A DNA stretch of 64,000 nt from Rhabdobacter roseus (GCF_014202275.1 NZ_JACHGF010000004.1:270928-334927); one strand, 5' to 3'. Shown: positions 43,615 through 52,815, counted from the first letter of the stretch. A program made the numbers and translations. The notes: generated by a model not told the origin, from the sequence alone.

Positions 43615-44359
43615 TCCTGGTTGTGTGTAGTAGCGCGTGGTTTAGCAAAGGTACATCGTTCAACATCTGAAAGAACGGATTCTGAACGGCTTTTTGTATA
43701 TAATGGTACTGGTTGGGATGATGCAAATCGGAGCCCACGGCCCCTACCCAGCCCAGGTGAATGAGCTTTTCGGCCATCGCTTTTTCAGCCGGGCCGTACA
43801 CGCCCGCTAAGGAAAGCAAATTTACCTGAAAAATGACATTCATTTCGTGTAGTTCGGCGTAGCGGTCCGGGCGTTTGTGCCAGGGCCGGTACCTTTCGGG
43901 GTGGGCCAGCACGGGCTTCCATCCTTTGTCCAGTAAGGTACGGATAATCTCGCTCAGGTACGGACTTTCCCTGTTCATGGAGGTTTCCACCAGCAGGTAC
44001 CTGTCAAATAAAGGAAGCAGCTCCTCTTGCTCAATGAGGCTCATCAGGTAGTCGTCGGCAAAGTACTCGGCGGCGTAGGTCAGCCGCAGGTCGGGCCATT
44101 GCCGCTGGGCTTCCGGGTAGATGAGCTCCCAGGCGGCCCGGATGGAGGCCTGGGTGTTGAGAAAAAAATCGGCCCGCACGTGCGGCGTAGCTACGATGCT
44201 TCGAATACCCGACTGGTAGTGCTTTTCCAGCAGCGTCAGGCCATCCGCTACGGTGCGGGCTCCATCGTCGATACCGGGCAGCAGATGCACGTGCAGGTCG
44301 CTCCCCAGTGAAGCAAGTACCTGATTGGCATGGGTAATAGGTGCAGCTAGGGAAGCCAT
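43607..44359 (-). CDS. CpsB/CapC-type PHP-domain tyrosine phosphatase
   Basis: 250 residues. Metal-binding motifs of the PHP fold: SDLHVHLLPGIDDGA (19-33), ATPHVR (about 58-63), VLAHPER (about 154-160) and GSDLHHP near the end. It removes phosphate from the Wzc tyrosine tail, and so is the partner of the kinase gene that overlaps it. Its ATG shares one base with the wza stop (TAATG). Confidence 0.92.
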   Translation of the reverse strand: MASLAAPITHANQVLASLGSDLHVHLLPGIDDGARTVADGLTLLEKHYQSGIRSIVATPHVRADFFLNTQASIRAAWELIYPEAQRQWPDLRLTYAAEYFADDYLMSLIEQEELLPLFDRYLLVETSMNRESPYLSEIIRTLLDKGWKPVLAHPERYRPWHKRPDRYAELHEMNVIFQVNLLSLAGVYGPAEKAMAEKLIHLGWVGAVGSDLHHPNQYHYIQKAVQNPFFQMLNDVPLLNHALLHTTRNE

Positions 44360-45117
44360 TAGCGAACCAGGTTAATGATGAGAATGGTCAGGTTCATGGC
44401 AATGAGTATGGGTTGGACCAGGATAAGATTACGCTGAAGCTTAAGGGTACGGATGGTCTCTTTGGTAGGAGCAATGTACACGATGTCATTGTCATAAACG
44501 CGCTGATTCATGATATTGGGATTCCCCAAATCCCGGAAATCGTAATCGATCACAATTTGCTTCTGGCCGTCGCTGCGAATGATCTGTAGCCGATCGCTGG
44601 CATCGCTGTACCGAATCCCTCCCGCTTTGGCCAGCGTTTCACCCAGCGACTGAGACTCGCTTTCCAGCGGAAAAACCCCCTGGGTATTCACGGCTCCCAG
44701 TACTTTAATGCGCAAGTTCATAATGGAAACTTCAAATAAAGGATCACGAATAACATTACTGTATAGCACCGACAACGTATCCGTGAGGCGCTGCCGGGTG
44801 AGGCCTACTACGTTCAGCCGTCCGATCTCGGGCAGGCTGATATGCCCATCGGAGCTCACCAGGGCTATAAAACCCTCCGTACTGGCACCAACACCTACCT
44901 TGAGCTGGCTGGGGTCGGGAAAAAGCGCCGATGACCAGTTCAGGTTTCGAATCTGCAACTGGTCACCTACTTTGAGCACGTAGGCCGCCGTATCGGCTAC
45001 AATGGGGCGGGTCGTTAGCTCCTGCGAGGCGATGATGGGTAGCTCGCGCTGGGTACGGCAGGCGTTGAGTAGCCACAGGGCCACTACCATTCCAAGAATA
45101 CTTTTTATCGCTGCCAT
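44359..45117 (-). CDS. wza: Wza-like polysaccharide export lipoprotein
   Basis: 252 residues from the ATG at 45117, chosen over a TTG at 45138 because a purine-rich GGGGAGGAA lies just before it and it starts a lipoprotein signal (MAAIKSILGMVVALWLLNAC, Cys20). The Poly_export domain (YVLKVGDQLQIRNLNW, about 46-61) and a SLBB-type domain (IKVLGAVNTQGVFPLES) follow, and a final hydrophobic helix (about 230-250) would span a membrane. It should form the outer part of the export channel. Confidence 0.9.
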   Translation of the reverse strand: MAAIKSILGMVVALWLLNACRTQRELPIIASQELTTRPIVADTAAYVLKVGDQLQIRNLNWSSALFPDPSQLKVGVGASTEGFIALVSSDGHISLPEIGRLNVVGLTRQRLTDTLSVLYSNVIRDPLFEVSIMNLRIKVLGAVNTQGVFPLESESQSLGETLAKAGGIRYSDASDRLQIIRSDGQKQIVIDYDFRDLGNPNIMNQRVYDNDIVYIAPTKETIRTLKLQRNLILVQPILIAMNLTILIINLVR

Positions 45118-45124
45118 AAGCCGT

Positions 45125-46231
45125 TTATTCCTCCCCAAAATGTACCCTCGTTCTTTTCAACGCCGAGCCAATGACCTGGTGCATATCGTAGTAGCGGTAC
45201 TCGGCCAGGCGACCACCAAAAATCACGTTTTCCCGTTCGGCTAAGGCTTTATAGCGCCGGAACAGGCTATCATTCTTTTCGTCGTTGATGGGGTAGTAGG
45301 GCTCGGCACCGGGGGTCCATTCCTGCGGGTACTCGTGCGTAACGACGGTCTTGGGCTGGGTACCAAACTCAAAGTGCTTGTGCTCCAGAATACGCGTGTA
45401 AGGGGTTTCGGCGTCGGTGTAGTTGACTACGGCATTGCCCTGGTAGTTGTCGGTATCCAGCACCTGATGGTCAAACCGCAGGCTGCGGTACTCAAGCGCC
45501 CCAAACTGAAAATCAAAGTACTCGTCGATTTTCCCCGTGTAGACGAGCGTCTCGGCCAGGTTGCTGAGTTCTTGTCGGTGCTGGAAAAAATCCACGTTCA
45601 ATCGAAGCTCCGAGCCCTTGAGCAGTCCTTCGGTGAGCTTGTTATAACCGCCCATGGGAATGCCCTGGTAGCGGTCGTTGAAGTAGTTGTTATCGTACGT
45701 AAACCGGACCGGGAGCCGCTTGATGATGAAAGCAGGTAGTTCGGTGGCCTTGCGGCCCCACTGTTTTTCGGTATAACCCTTGATGAGCTTCTCGTACATA
45801 TCGGTTCCTACGAGCGATATGGCCTGCTCTTCCAGATTTTGCGGGTTTTTAATGCCCGCTTCCTGAACCTGCTCGGCTATTTTGGCTTTGGCTTCTTCGG
45901 GCGTACGTACCTTCCAGAGCTGGTAGAAGGTATTCATGTTAAAGGGTAAGTTATAGAGCTCGCTCTTGTAATTGGCCACCGGCGAATTGGTGTAGCGGTT
46001 AAATTCTACGAAGGAATTGACGTAGTCCCAAATCTCTTTATCGTTGGTGTGAAAGATGTGGGCTCCGTACACATGCACGTTGATTCCTTCGGTTGACTCA
46101 CAGTATGTATTGCCGCCGATGTGCGGGCGGCGGTCAATCACCAGGCACTTTTTACCTCGTTTGGTGGCTTCGTGGGCAAACACACTACCCCAGAGACCGG
46201 CTCCCACTATCAGATAATCGTATTGTTTCAT
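45125..46231 (-). CDS. glf: UDP-galactopyranose mutase
   Basis: 368 residues, usual length. FAD-binding YLIVGAGLWGSVFAHEA (6-22), VIDRRPHIGGNTYCE, HIFHTNDKEIWDYVN, YTEKQWGRKA and the late YRYYDMHQVI are diagnostic. It converts UDP-galactopyranose to the furanose form, so the glycan probably contains galactofuranose. It lies 7 bases before wza. Confidence 0.97.
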   Translation of the reverse strand: MKQYDYLIVGAGLWGSVFAHEATKRGKKCLVIDRRPHIGGNTYCESTEGINVHVYGAHIFHTNDKEIWDYVNSFVEFNRYTNSPVANYKSELYNLPFNMNTFYQLWKVRTPEEAKAKIAEQVQEAGIKNPQNLEEQAISLVGTDMYEKLIKGYTEKQWGRKATELPAFIIKRLPVRFTYDNNYFNDRYQGIPMGGYNKLTEGLLKGSELRLNVDFFQHRQELSNLAETLVYTGKIDEYFDFQFGALEYRSLRFDHQVLDTDNYQGNAVVNYTDAETPYTRILEHKHFEFGTQPKTVVTHEYPQEWTPGAEPYYPINDEKNDSLFRRYKALAERENVIFGGRLAEYRYYDMHQVIGSALKRTRVHFGEE

Positions 46232-46276
46232 ACAGCTAATTTAAAAACAAATAGTAATGGACAAATCATTTAGGAA

Positions 46277-47614
46277 TTATAAGCGCCAGTACGCCATGCG
46301 TGCTCGCTGCTGAGGATAGAGCCCTTTCAAATCCATCAGGATGGGATCAGCTTTAGTGATGGATTCAAAGTACCCCTCGTCCAGGTTTTGATACTCCTTG
46401 TGCGCCACGGCCACAATCACCGCATCGTAGTCGTTAGAGGGCGCTTGCTGCAACGTAAGGTTATAGGTACTGGCAACTTCTTCGGCGGAGGCCTGGGGAT
46501 CAACCAGGTGCACCCGAACCGAATACTCCATCAATTCTTTGATCAGATCCGCTACTTTGGAGTTACGGATGTCGGCCACGTTTTCTTTAAAGGTAATGCC
46601 CATCACCAGTACCTTCGTAGTGTGTGGACTTTTCCCTTTTTGGATAAGCATCTGCACTAGTTTTTTGGCCACATACGCGGGCATTTCGTCATTGATACGC
46701 CGACCGCTGTTGATGACCTGCGGGATGTACCCCAGTTTCTTGGATTTATGAAGCAAGTAGTACGGATCCACCCCGATGCAGTGCCCGCCTACCAATCCGG
46801 GATAAAACTTCAGGAAATTCCATTTGGTACCGGCGGCCTGAATCACCTCCTGGGTGTCGATGCCCATCAGGTCAAAAATAATGGCCAGCTCGTTCATGAG
46901 CGAGATATTTAGGTCGCGCTGGGTGTTTTCAATCACCTTGGCCGCCTCGGCCACCTTGATGCTCGGCGCTTGGTAGATACCGGCCTTGATGATACGCCCG
47001 TACACGGCGGCAATGGCTGCAAGTGCTTCCGGGTCACTGCCCGATACTACTTTAAGGATCGTCGTGAGCGTTTGTTTTTTATCGCCGGGATTGATGCGCT
47101 CCGGCGAATAGCCGATCTTGAAGTCCGCTCCTACGAGTAGGCCCGACTCTTTCTCCAGCACGGGTAGGCAATCTTCCTCGGTGCAGCCGGGATAAACGGT
47201 TGACTCGTACACTACATAGTCGCCCCTTTTAAGGGCTTTCCCCACCAGCTCGGAGGCTTTGTACAAGGGCCGTAAGTCGGGTACTTTAAATTCATTAACC
47301 GGGGTGGGGACGGTTACAATAAAAAAATGGGCTTCTCGGAGGTTGTCCGGGCAATGCGTAAAACGGATGGTTCGATCGGCAAACTCGGTAGCAGGTACTT
47401 CCCGGGAAGGATCTATGCTTTTTTGCATCAGGCCAATGCGGGCTTCGTTGATGTCAAAACCGATGACCTCAAAGTGACGGGCCAATTCCAGTGCCAGAGG
47501 GAGCCCAACGTACCCCAGGCCGATAACGGCGATTTTCTTTTCTTTATTGAGAAGTTGATGATACACCTGATCGAAGGAATGTGTATAGCCGGTTTTTGAA
47601 TTTGAACGGGGCAA
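46277..47614 (-). CDS. nucleotide-sugar dehydrogenase, TviB/WbpA type
   Basis: 445 residues as drawn. NAD loop VIGLGYVGLPLALEL (about 30-44), VVYESTVYPGCTEE, and the catalytic cysteine in GGHCIGVDPYYL. It oxidises UDP-GlcNAc or a related sugar at C6 to the uronic acid. The start is uncertain: the frame opens with TTG at 47614, and no ATG occurs before the NAD fold; a GTG at 47566 is an alternative. It is the first gene of the polysaccharide locus, only about 20 bases beyond the terminator of the OmpA-family gene. Confidence 0.88.
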   Translation of the reverse strand: MPRSNSKTGYTHSFDQVYHQLLNKEKKIAVIGLGYVGLPLALELARHFEVIGFDINEARIGLMQKSIDPSREVPATEFADRTIRFTHCPDNLREAHFFIVTVPTPVNEFKVPDLRPLYKASELVGKALKRGDYVVYESTVYPGCTEEDCLPVLEKESGLLVGADFKIGYSPERINPGDKKQTLTTILKVVSGSDPEALAAIAAVYGRIIKAGIYQAPSIKVAEAAKVIENTQRDLNISLMNELAIIFDLMGIDTQEVIQAAGTKWNFLKFYPGLVGGHCIGVDPYYLLHKSKKLGYIPQVINSGRRINDEMPAYVAKKLVQMLIQKGKSPHTTKVLVMGITFKENVADIRNSKVADLIKELMEYSVRVHLVDPQASAEEVASTYNLTLQQAPSNDYDAVIVAVAHKEYQNLDEGYFESITKADPILMDLKGLYPQQRARMAYWRL

Positions 47615-47632
47615 AGCTACATAAACGGGACG

Positions 47633-47659
47633 AAAAAAGGCCTCCCTGAGGAGGCCTTT
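47633..47659 (-). terminator. terminator of the OmpA-family gene
   Basis: Arms AAAGGCCTCC and GGAGGCCTTT with a 4-base loop and T-run on the minus strand, 30 bases beyond the OmpA stop and directly before the polysaccharide locus. Confidence 0.85.
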
Positions 47660-47688
47660 CTCTTGTTTATCAGAACCGGAGGCCTTGA

Positions 47689-49149
47689 TTACGGCATCAG
47701 TTTCAGCTCAACCCGACGGTTTTTCATGAGACCGTCACGCGTGGCGCTGTCAGCAATTGGTTTGAAAGCTCCGAAATAGTCAACGATGATTTTGCTGGCA
47801 TCCTGCAAGCCGGCTTCGTTAACAAGGTAGTTTCTTACGGCTTCAACCCGGCGGCGCGACAAGGCCATGTTGTAGCGATCAGAAGCGCGGCGGTCGGCGT
47901 GTCCGGCTAGTTGCAGACGGCATCCCGAGCGGTTCATGAGGGCAGCTACATTATTAAGCATTTCGCGGTATTCGGGTTTGAGCACGTTTTTGTCCGTATC
48001 GAACGTTACGTTAGCGAAGATTTCGGAACAGGTGATACCCGAAGCCAGGGCGTTTTTCACGTAGCTGTCGAAGTCAATCACCCGACCGCTACCATCCACT
48101 ACGCTACCGGCGGGTGAATTAGGCTCTTTATCAAAGAAGTCAGATACCCCGTCACCGTCGCTGTCAAGCAGAAGCCGTGGGTCGATGTCGGCGGGGCGGT
48201 TAGCCTTGGCCACCGAGTCCATTTCTTCCAGCGTAAGGATTTTAGGCGGTTTCACCAGCAATTTAGGATCGGTATAGCGCAGGTGGTAGTAACCGCCCTG
48301 ATCCGGATTGTACTCGTATTTGCCATCCACTTTGCTCACGCGCAGCGGGTTTTTGCCTAGCTTATACGTTAGCATCACCGAGCCGTAGCCGTATTTATCC
48401 AGGGCTGAATTTCCTTTCCGGGAAGTAGGCTGGTCAATAATCCGGAAGCCGTCACCGGGATCACGCGAGTAGTCACCACCGTAGGTAGCGTCGATAAAAT
48501 CGGAATTGGTGTGATTAACCCGGAAATCCAGGCCTAGGTCCAGGCGGCGGGTAAGTTCATAATTGATGGTTACGCCCATCGGTACAATCCAGTCGTTGGT
48601 AGTACCTTCGGTGCTACGCAATTCACGTCCAGTACCCAGTTCGTAGGCCGTTGAGTTATACCAAACCTGTCCGGCTCCTACGTACCCGTCTATCTTCCAG
48701 TGTTTCATTTTGGTAGGGCCAAACAGCAACCCTTTCAGGTTTACCGTACCCGACAGGGCGGCGTCCGTATAGGCACCCCGGAAATACCGGAAGTAGTTAC
48801 GGCGTTTCATCCCGCGAAGGGCACCGGTAGATACGTCCAGGCGAGCGCCAAATAGGTAGGTAAGCTGCTTGTTCAGGGTAAGGCCTCCCTGAAACGTTCC
48901 CCATTCGCTGTAGCTATCGGCGGAGTTCTTGGTTACGGGAGTGAAGTCGTATTCTCTCAAATCGCCAAAGAACTGCGATGGCCCACCGTGGATAGAAATA
49001 GACCAGGTATTTAACTTATAGGGGCCTTCGTAGGAGGCTCTCGGATTATAGTCCGGTGAGTTCGGCTGCTGCTGTTGTTGCGCGCTCAGTGGCAAAGCCA
49101 TAAGTGACCCCAAGGCAAGCGAACTAATCAACAGGGATACTTTTTTCAT
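47689..49149 (-). CDS. OmpA-family outer-membrane protein
   Basis: 486 residues from the ATG at 49149 (signal peptide MKKVSLLISSLALGSLMALPLSAQ). An N-terminal beta-barrel-like part (about 35-290) has alternating aromatic strands. A calcium-type DSDGDGVSDFFDKE linker (about 330-343) is followed by an OmpA peptidoglycan-binding domain (LAGHADRRASDRYNMALSRRR, NRRVELKL at the end). It ties outer membrane to cell wall; the reading fits the type seen in Bacteroidota gliding and envelope proteins, though no motility gene is nearby. Promoter predicted about 120 bases upstream. Confidence 0.92.
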   Translation of the reverse strand: MKKVSLLISSLALGSLMALPLSAQQQQQPNSPDYNPRASYEGPYKLNTWSISIHGGPSQFFGDLREYDFTPVTKNSADSYSEWGTFQGGLTLNKQLTYLFGARLDVSTGALRGMKRRNYFRYFRGAYTDAALSGTVNLKGLLFGPTKMKHWKIDGYVGAGQVWYNSTAYELGTGRELRSTEGTTNDWIVPMGVTINYELTRRLDLGLDFRVNHTNSDFIDATYGGDYSRDPGDGFRIIDQPTSRKGNSALDKYGYGSVMLTYKLGKNPLRVSKVDGKYEYNPDQGGYYHLRYTDPKLLVKPPKILTLEEMDSVAKANRPADIDPRLLLDSDGDGVSDFFDKEPNSPAGSVVDGSGRVIDFDSYVKNALASGITCSEIFANVTFDTDKNVLKPEYREMLNNVAALMNRSGCRLQLAGHADRRASDRYNMALSRRRVEAVRNYLVNEAGLQDASKIIVDYFGAFKPIADSATRDGLMKNRRVELKLMP

Positions 49150-49266
49150 ACTATACAGGTTAGCGTTATGAGATGAACAAGGATTCAACGTTAAGTAACA
49201 ACCGTCATACGATGCTATTTAGCAAATCTTCGGGCAGGAGATTTGGCTTTTGTTTTCGGGCTGACG

Positions 49267-49297
49267 CAAAAATAGGCTAACTATACGAGTTAACCAA
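49267..49297 (-). promoter_or_regulatory. predicted promoter of the OmpA-family gene
   Basis: Minus strand: TTG (49297-49295), 20-base spacer, TATTTTTG (49274-49267). It leaves a leader of roughly 110 bases. Confidence 0.6.
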
Positions 49298-49377
49298 CTT
49301 TGGAGGTTACCTAAAATTACCTTAAAGGCGTTATATTCCTAAAATTTTACCCGAAAAAAACGCCCTTTTTTTTTCTT

Positions 49378-50511
49378 TCAAAGGCGTTGCATCAATTTTT
49401 TTTCAATTCCTTTTTTCCAGCTGAGAAAATTTCCGGCCACGATCTGCTCACGAGCTTGACCAACCAGCCACAGATAGAAGGTAAGATTGTGTACGCTCGC
49501 AATCTGAGCGCCCAGCATTTCGTCCGACCGTATCAGGTGGCGAAGGTACGCTTTCGAATAAAAAGTACTGACGTATCCCCCCAGGTTTTTATCAATTGGC
49601 GACAAATCGTCCTTCCATTTCTCATTTCTGATATTGATAGTACCCTCAGTAGTAAAAATCATACCATTGCGGGCATTACGGGTCGGCATCACACAATCGA
49701 ACATATCTACCCCCAGTGCAATGCACTCCAGCAGGTTGGCAGGGGTACCTACGCCCATGAGGTAGCGCGGCTTGTCTTTGGGTAAGATGTCACACACATC
49801 TTCCGTCAATTCATACATGATTTCCGCGGGCTCTCCCACGGATAGTCCTCCGATGGCATTCCCTTCGCGTTCAAAGGAAGCGATGGTTTCAGCCGATTGC
49901 CTTCTAAGATCTTTATAAACACTGCCTTGCACAATGGGAAATAGGGCTTGACGATGGGTATATACGCTGTCGGTACTATCGAAGCGAACGCAGCAACGTT
50001 CCAGCCAGCGGTGGGTCATCTCCATGGAACTGCGCGCGTAGCCATAGTCGCAGGGGTAGGGGGTACATTCGTCAAAAGCCATGATGATGTCAGCCCCAAT
50101 AACCCGCTGAATATCCATGACCCGCTCGGGCGTGAAGGTGTGAACCGAACCGTCAATGTGGGACTTAAATGCCACACCCGATTCGTTGATTTTTCTCCCC
50201 GTTCCCGCTAAGGAATACACTTGATACCCGCCGCTGTCGGTCAGGATGGGCCGGTCCCAGCCGTTGAACCCGTGCAAACCACCCGCTTTCTGGATAATAT
50301 CCAGGCCGGGACGTAGGTATAAGTGATAAGTATTACCCAGAATGATTTGGGCTTTTACGTCGTCTTTGAGCTCGCGCTGGTGCACCGCCTTCACCGAGCC
50401 CGCTGTACCCACGGGCATAAAGATGGGGGTTTGGATGGTCCCGTGGTCGGTTTCGATTCGCCCGGCCCTGGCTTTAGTGGAGGGGTCAAAAGCTTCGAGG
50501 TGGAATTTCAT
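49378..50511 (-). CDS. tgt: queuine/preQ1 tRNA-ribosyltransferase
   Basis: 377 residues from the ATG at 50511 (MKFHLEAFDPSTKARAG). Catalytic DSGGYQV, AFDECTPYP, GGLSVGEP and MFDCVMPTRNARNG are present. It swaps guanine 34 for preQ1 in tRNAs with GUN anticodons, which include the tRNA-Asn at 53290. The usual zinc cluster C-x-C-x2-C before YSRAYLRHL is absent: the sequence there is LGGYVSTFYSKAYLRHL. Loss of these cysteines is, to my knowledge, shared by other Bacteroidota Tgt proteins. Confidence 0.95.
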   Translation of the reverse strand: MKFHLEAFDPSTKARAGRIETDHGTIQTPIFMPVGTAGSVKAVHQRELKDDVKAQIILGNTYHLYLRPGLDIIQKAGGLHGFNGWDRPILTDSGGYQVYSLAGTGRKINESGVAFKSHIDGSVHTFTPERVMDIQRVIGADIIMAFDECTPYPCDYGYARSSMEMTHRWLERCCVRFDSTDSVYTHRQALFPIVQGSVYKDLRRQSAETIASFEREGNAIGGLSVGEPAEIMYELTEDVCDILPKDKPRYLMGVGTPANLLECIALGVDMFDCVMPTRNARNGMIFTTEGTINIRNEKWKDDLSPIDKNLGGYVSTFYSKAYLRHLIRSDEMLGAQIASVHNLTFYLWLVGQAREQIVAGNFLSWKKGIEKKLMQRL

Positions 50512-50538
50512 GCTTGATCTGACTCGTTGATGAGGCCG

Positions 50539-50546
50539 CAAAAATA
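50539..50546 (-). promoter_or_regulatory. possible tgt promoter -7 element
   Basis: TATTTTTG on the minus strand, 28 bases before the tgt ATG. No TTG at a proper distance, so only half the promoter is supported. Confidence 0.4.
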
Positions 50547-50579
50547 AGAGGTTATCCGTCAACATTTCTGGCAGGCGCG

Positions 50580-50587
50580 TATATTTG
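50580..50587 (+). promoter_or_regulatory. possible promoter -7 element for the GT2 gene
   Basis: TATATTTG 32 bases before the GTG start at 50620, diverging from the tgt element. No clear -33 match. Confidence 0.4.
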
Positions 50588-50619
50588 CTTCTAAAAACGG
50601 CTGACTTAAAACCTACTGC

Positions 50620-51750
50620 GTGGCTATACCTCTACTTGTCTTACTGGGCCTTTTCACCCTGATCCAGCTCTTTTTCTACCTGTTCATTTTTACGCGGTTA
50701 ACGAGTTATCAGGGCCCTAAGCTGTTTGAAGCCGAATACCCGGCCGTTTCGGTGCTGGTATGCGCCTGGAACGAGCGTGAAAATCTGGAAGCGCTACTCC
50801 CTTTGCTGGATGCCCAGCAATACCACGCGTTTGAGGTACTGGTGCTCGACGACCGCTCTGAGGACGGTACCAAGGAGTACCTGGAACAAACCGCTACGCA
50901 GTGGAAACACGTACGCTTCATTCGCATCGAGCAGCAGCATGAGCACATCACCTCCAAAAAATACGCCCTGAGTGTAGGCATGAAGCACGCAAAGTACCCC
51001 GTGGCCTTGATGACCGACGCCGACTGCCGCCCCGTCGGAGAGCGCTGGATCGCCACCATGGCCGCCCGGCTCGGGGACAAACGGGACGTGGTGCTGGGGT
51101 TTTCTCCGTACTTCCGGGAAAAAGGATTGCTCAATTGGTTTATCCGCTGTGAAACATTCTATACTGCCGTACAGTACCTTTCCTTTGCCCGGGTAGGGTG
51201 GGCCTACATGGGCGTAGGGCGCAACCTCCTGTACCGGACCTCCCTGTTTTTTGCCCATCGGGGTTTTTACCGCCACAAACACATCGTGGGTGGTGACGAC
51301 GACTTGTTTATGAACCAGGTCGCTACCTCCACCAACGTAGCCATTGCCCTGGACCCGGATTCGTTCGTATACTCTTATCCCAAGAAAACCTGGCAAAGCT
51401 GGTTTGTCCAAAAAAAGCGGCATCTGTCGGTGGGAAAGCACTACCGCACGCGCAACAAGTGGCTGCTGGGGCTTCTGTCTGGTTCGCATTCAGGATTCTG
51501 GACGGTAGGACTCCTGGTACTTGGCTACGCCGTTTGGCAGCAGGAAGTACTGCTGATGCAGGCCGTGGCGGTAGTTTTTGGGGTACGTTGGCTGGTGCAG
51601 TGGGTTGTGCTGGCTTTCTTAAACCGCCGCCTCGACCGCACCGTGGAGTGGTATACCTTTCCGGCGATGGACCTGGCGCTCTACCTGTACTACCTGCGCA
51701 TGAGTACCCTGGTGCTATTCCGGCGCAAATCGAAAATTACGTGGCGGTAA
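50620..51750 (+). CDS. membrane GT2-family glycosyltransferase
   Basis: 376 residues from a GTG. An N-terminal membrane segment (about 3-25) is followed by the GT-A domain: VSVLVCAWNERENLEALL (about 43-60), DDRSEDGT, MTDADCRP (DxD-like), GGDDDLFMNQVA and QKKRHLSVGKHY (Q-x2-R-like). Three more membrane segments lie at about 285-375. It is a processive-type or lipid-linked glycosyltransferase; the substrate is unknown. It is not part of the polysaccharide operon, which lies on the other strand. Confidence 0.87.
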   Translation: MAIPLLVLLGLFTLIQLFFYLFIFTRLTSYQGPKLFEAEYPAVSVLVCAWNERENLEALLPLLDAQQYHAFEVLVLDDRSEDGTKEYLEQTATQWKHVRFIRIEQQHEHITSKKYALSVGMKHAKYPVALMTDADCRPVGERWIATMAARLGDKRDVVLGFSPYFREKGLLNWFIRCETFYTAVQYLSFARVGWAYMGVGRNLLYRTSLFFAHRGFYRHKHIVGGDDDLFMNQVATSTNVAIALDPDSFVYSYPKKTWQSWFVQKKRHLSVGKHYRTRNKWLLGLLSGSHSGFWTVGLLVLGYAVWQQEVLLMQAVAVVFGVRWLVQWVVLAFLNRRLDRTVEWYTFPAMDLALYLYYLRMSTLVLFRRKSKITWR

Positions 51751-51870
51751 TGGTTGTGCAAAGGGTACTTACCAGGTACCTTGCGCGCCTACCATGACCC
51801 ATCGCGGCATTCAATACACAAGTCTTTTAACCATAGACTCATTCAAAGTACCTTTATCAGGCATCAACCC

Positions 51871-52497
51871 ATGGAACTACTGCTCCGTTACTTTCCCCAC
51901 CTCAGCGAACACCAGCGGGCGCAATTTGCCCAGCTACAGGAGCTGTACCAGTACTGGAACGCCCAGATCAACGTCATCTCGCGCAAAGACGTAGACGCCC
52001 TGTACGAGCGGCACGTGCTGCATTCGCTCGGGATCGCCAAGGTACTTCAGTTCAAAGCAGGTACTACCGTGCTGGACGTAGGAACAGGCGGTGGCTTTCC
52101 GGGAATTCCCCTGGCCATCCTCTTCCCCGAAGCGCACTTTCACCTGGTGGATAGCATCGGGCGGAAGATCAAAGTGGTCAAAGAGGTCGCGGACGCCCTG
52201 CAGCTCCGGCAGGTCCGGGCCGAGCAGATCCGGGCCGAAAAACTACCCGCCGATACGTACGAGTTTGTGGTGAGCCGGGCGGTTACGCGCCTGCAACCCT
52301 TCATGGGCTGGGTACGGCATTGCATCAGCCCGAACTCCTTTCATGAGCTCCCCAACGGCGTGCTGTACCTCAAAGGCGGCGACCTCACCGAGGAGATTCA
52401 GGAATACGGCCGAAAAGTGAATGTCTTCGCGCTGTCGGACTACTTCACTGAAGAATTTTTCGAGACCAAAAAGGTACTTCACGTACCCAAGCGCTAA
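51871..52497 (+). CDS. rsmG: 16S rRNA (guanine527-N7)-methyltransferase
   Basis: 208 residues from the ATG at 51871 (MELLLRYFPHLSE), matching the family N-terminus; upstream starts are ignored. The string INVISRKDVDALYERHVLHSL and the SAM loop VLDVGTGGGFPGIPLAI are diagnostic, and SRAVTRLQPF follows. It methylates G527 of 16S rRNA. It lies 120 bases after the GT2 gene, with no terminator between. Confidence 0.95.
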   Translation: MELLLRYFPHLSEHQRAQFAQLQELYQYWNAQINVISRKDVDALYERHVLHSLGIAKVLQFKAGTTVLDVGTGGGFPGIPLAILFPEAHFHLVDSIGRKIKVVKEVADALQLRQVRAEQIRAEKLPADTYEFVVSRAVTRLQPFMGWVRHCISPNSFHELPNGVLYLKGGDLTEEIQEYGRKVNVFALSDYFTEEFFETKKVLHVPKR

Positions 52498-52718
52498 GGC
52501 AAGTGGCAGGGAGGGTTGCTTTCTTATATTCCAAAAAAGAACGGTAATTTTCCATTTTCCGAACAAAACCTACCATTCGTCGAAACCCGGGAGCCGGACT
52601 GGAGTATTTAGGGTACTTTTACAGCATGATCTCCCCGATAGCCAAGGGGCGGTTCGTATGCCCTCCTTACATTATACTACCCAAATACACACGAACACAC
52701 ACTAGTTGTAAGTTGTAC

Positions 52719-52760
52719 ATGGGCCGCCTTCTTCCTAGAAAGCGGCCCATTTGCCTTTTA
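52719..52760 (+). terminator. terminator downstream of rsmG
   Basis: Arms ATGGGCCGC (52719-52727) and GCGGCCCAT (52742-52750), followed by a T-rich tail. Confidence 0.7.
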
Positions 52761-52807
52761 TTGCCCGGCCAGTGTGGCCTCTTGCACCATTTGGCCAATA
52801 GTATTCT

Positions 52808-52815
52808 TATCTTTG
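52808..52815 (+). promoter_or_regulatory. predicted -7 promoter element of the PH-like gene
   Basis: TATCTTTG 29 bases before the ATG at 52845; a TTG stands 23 bases upstream of it. Confidence 0.55.
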
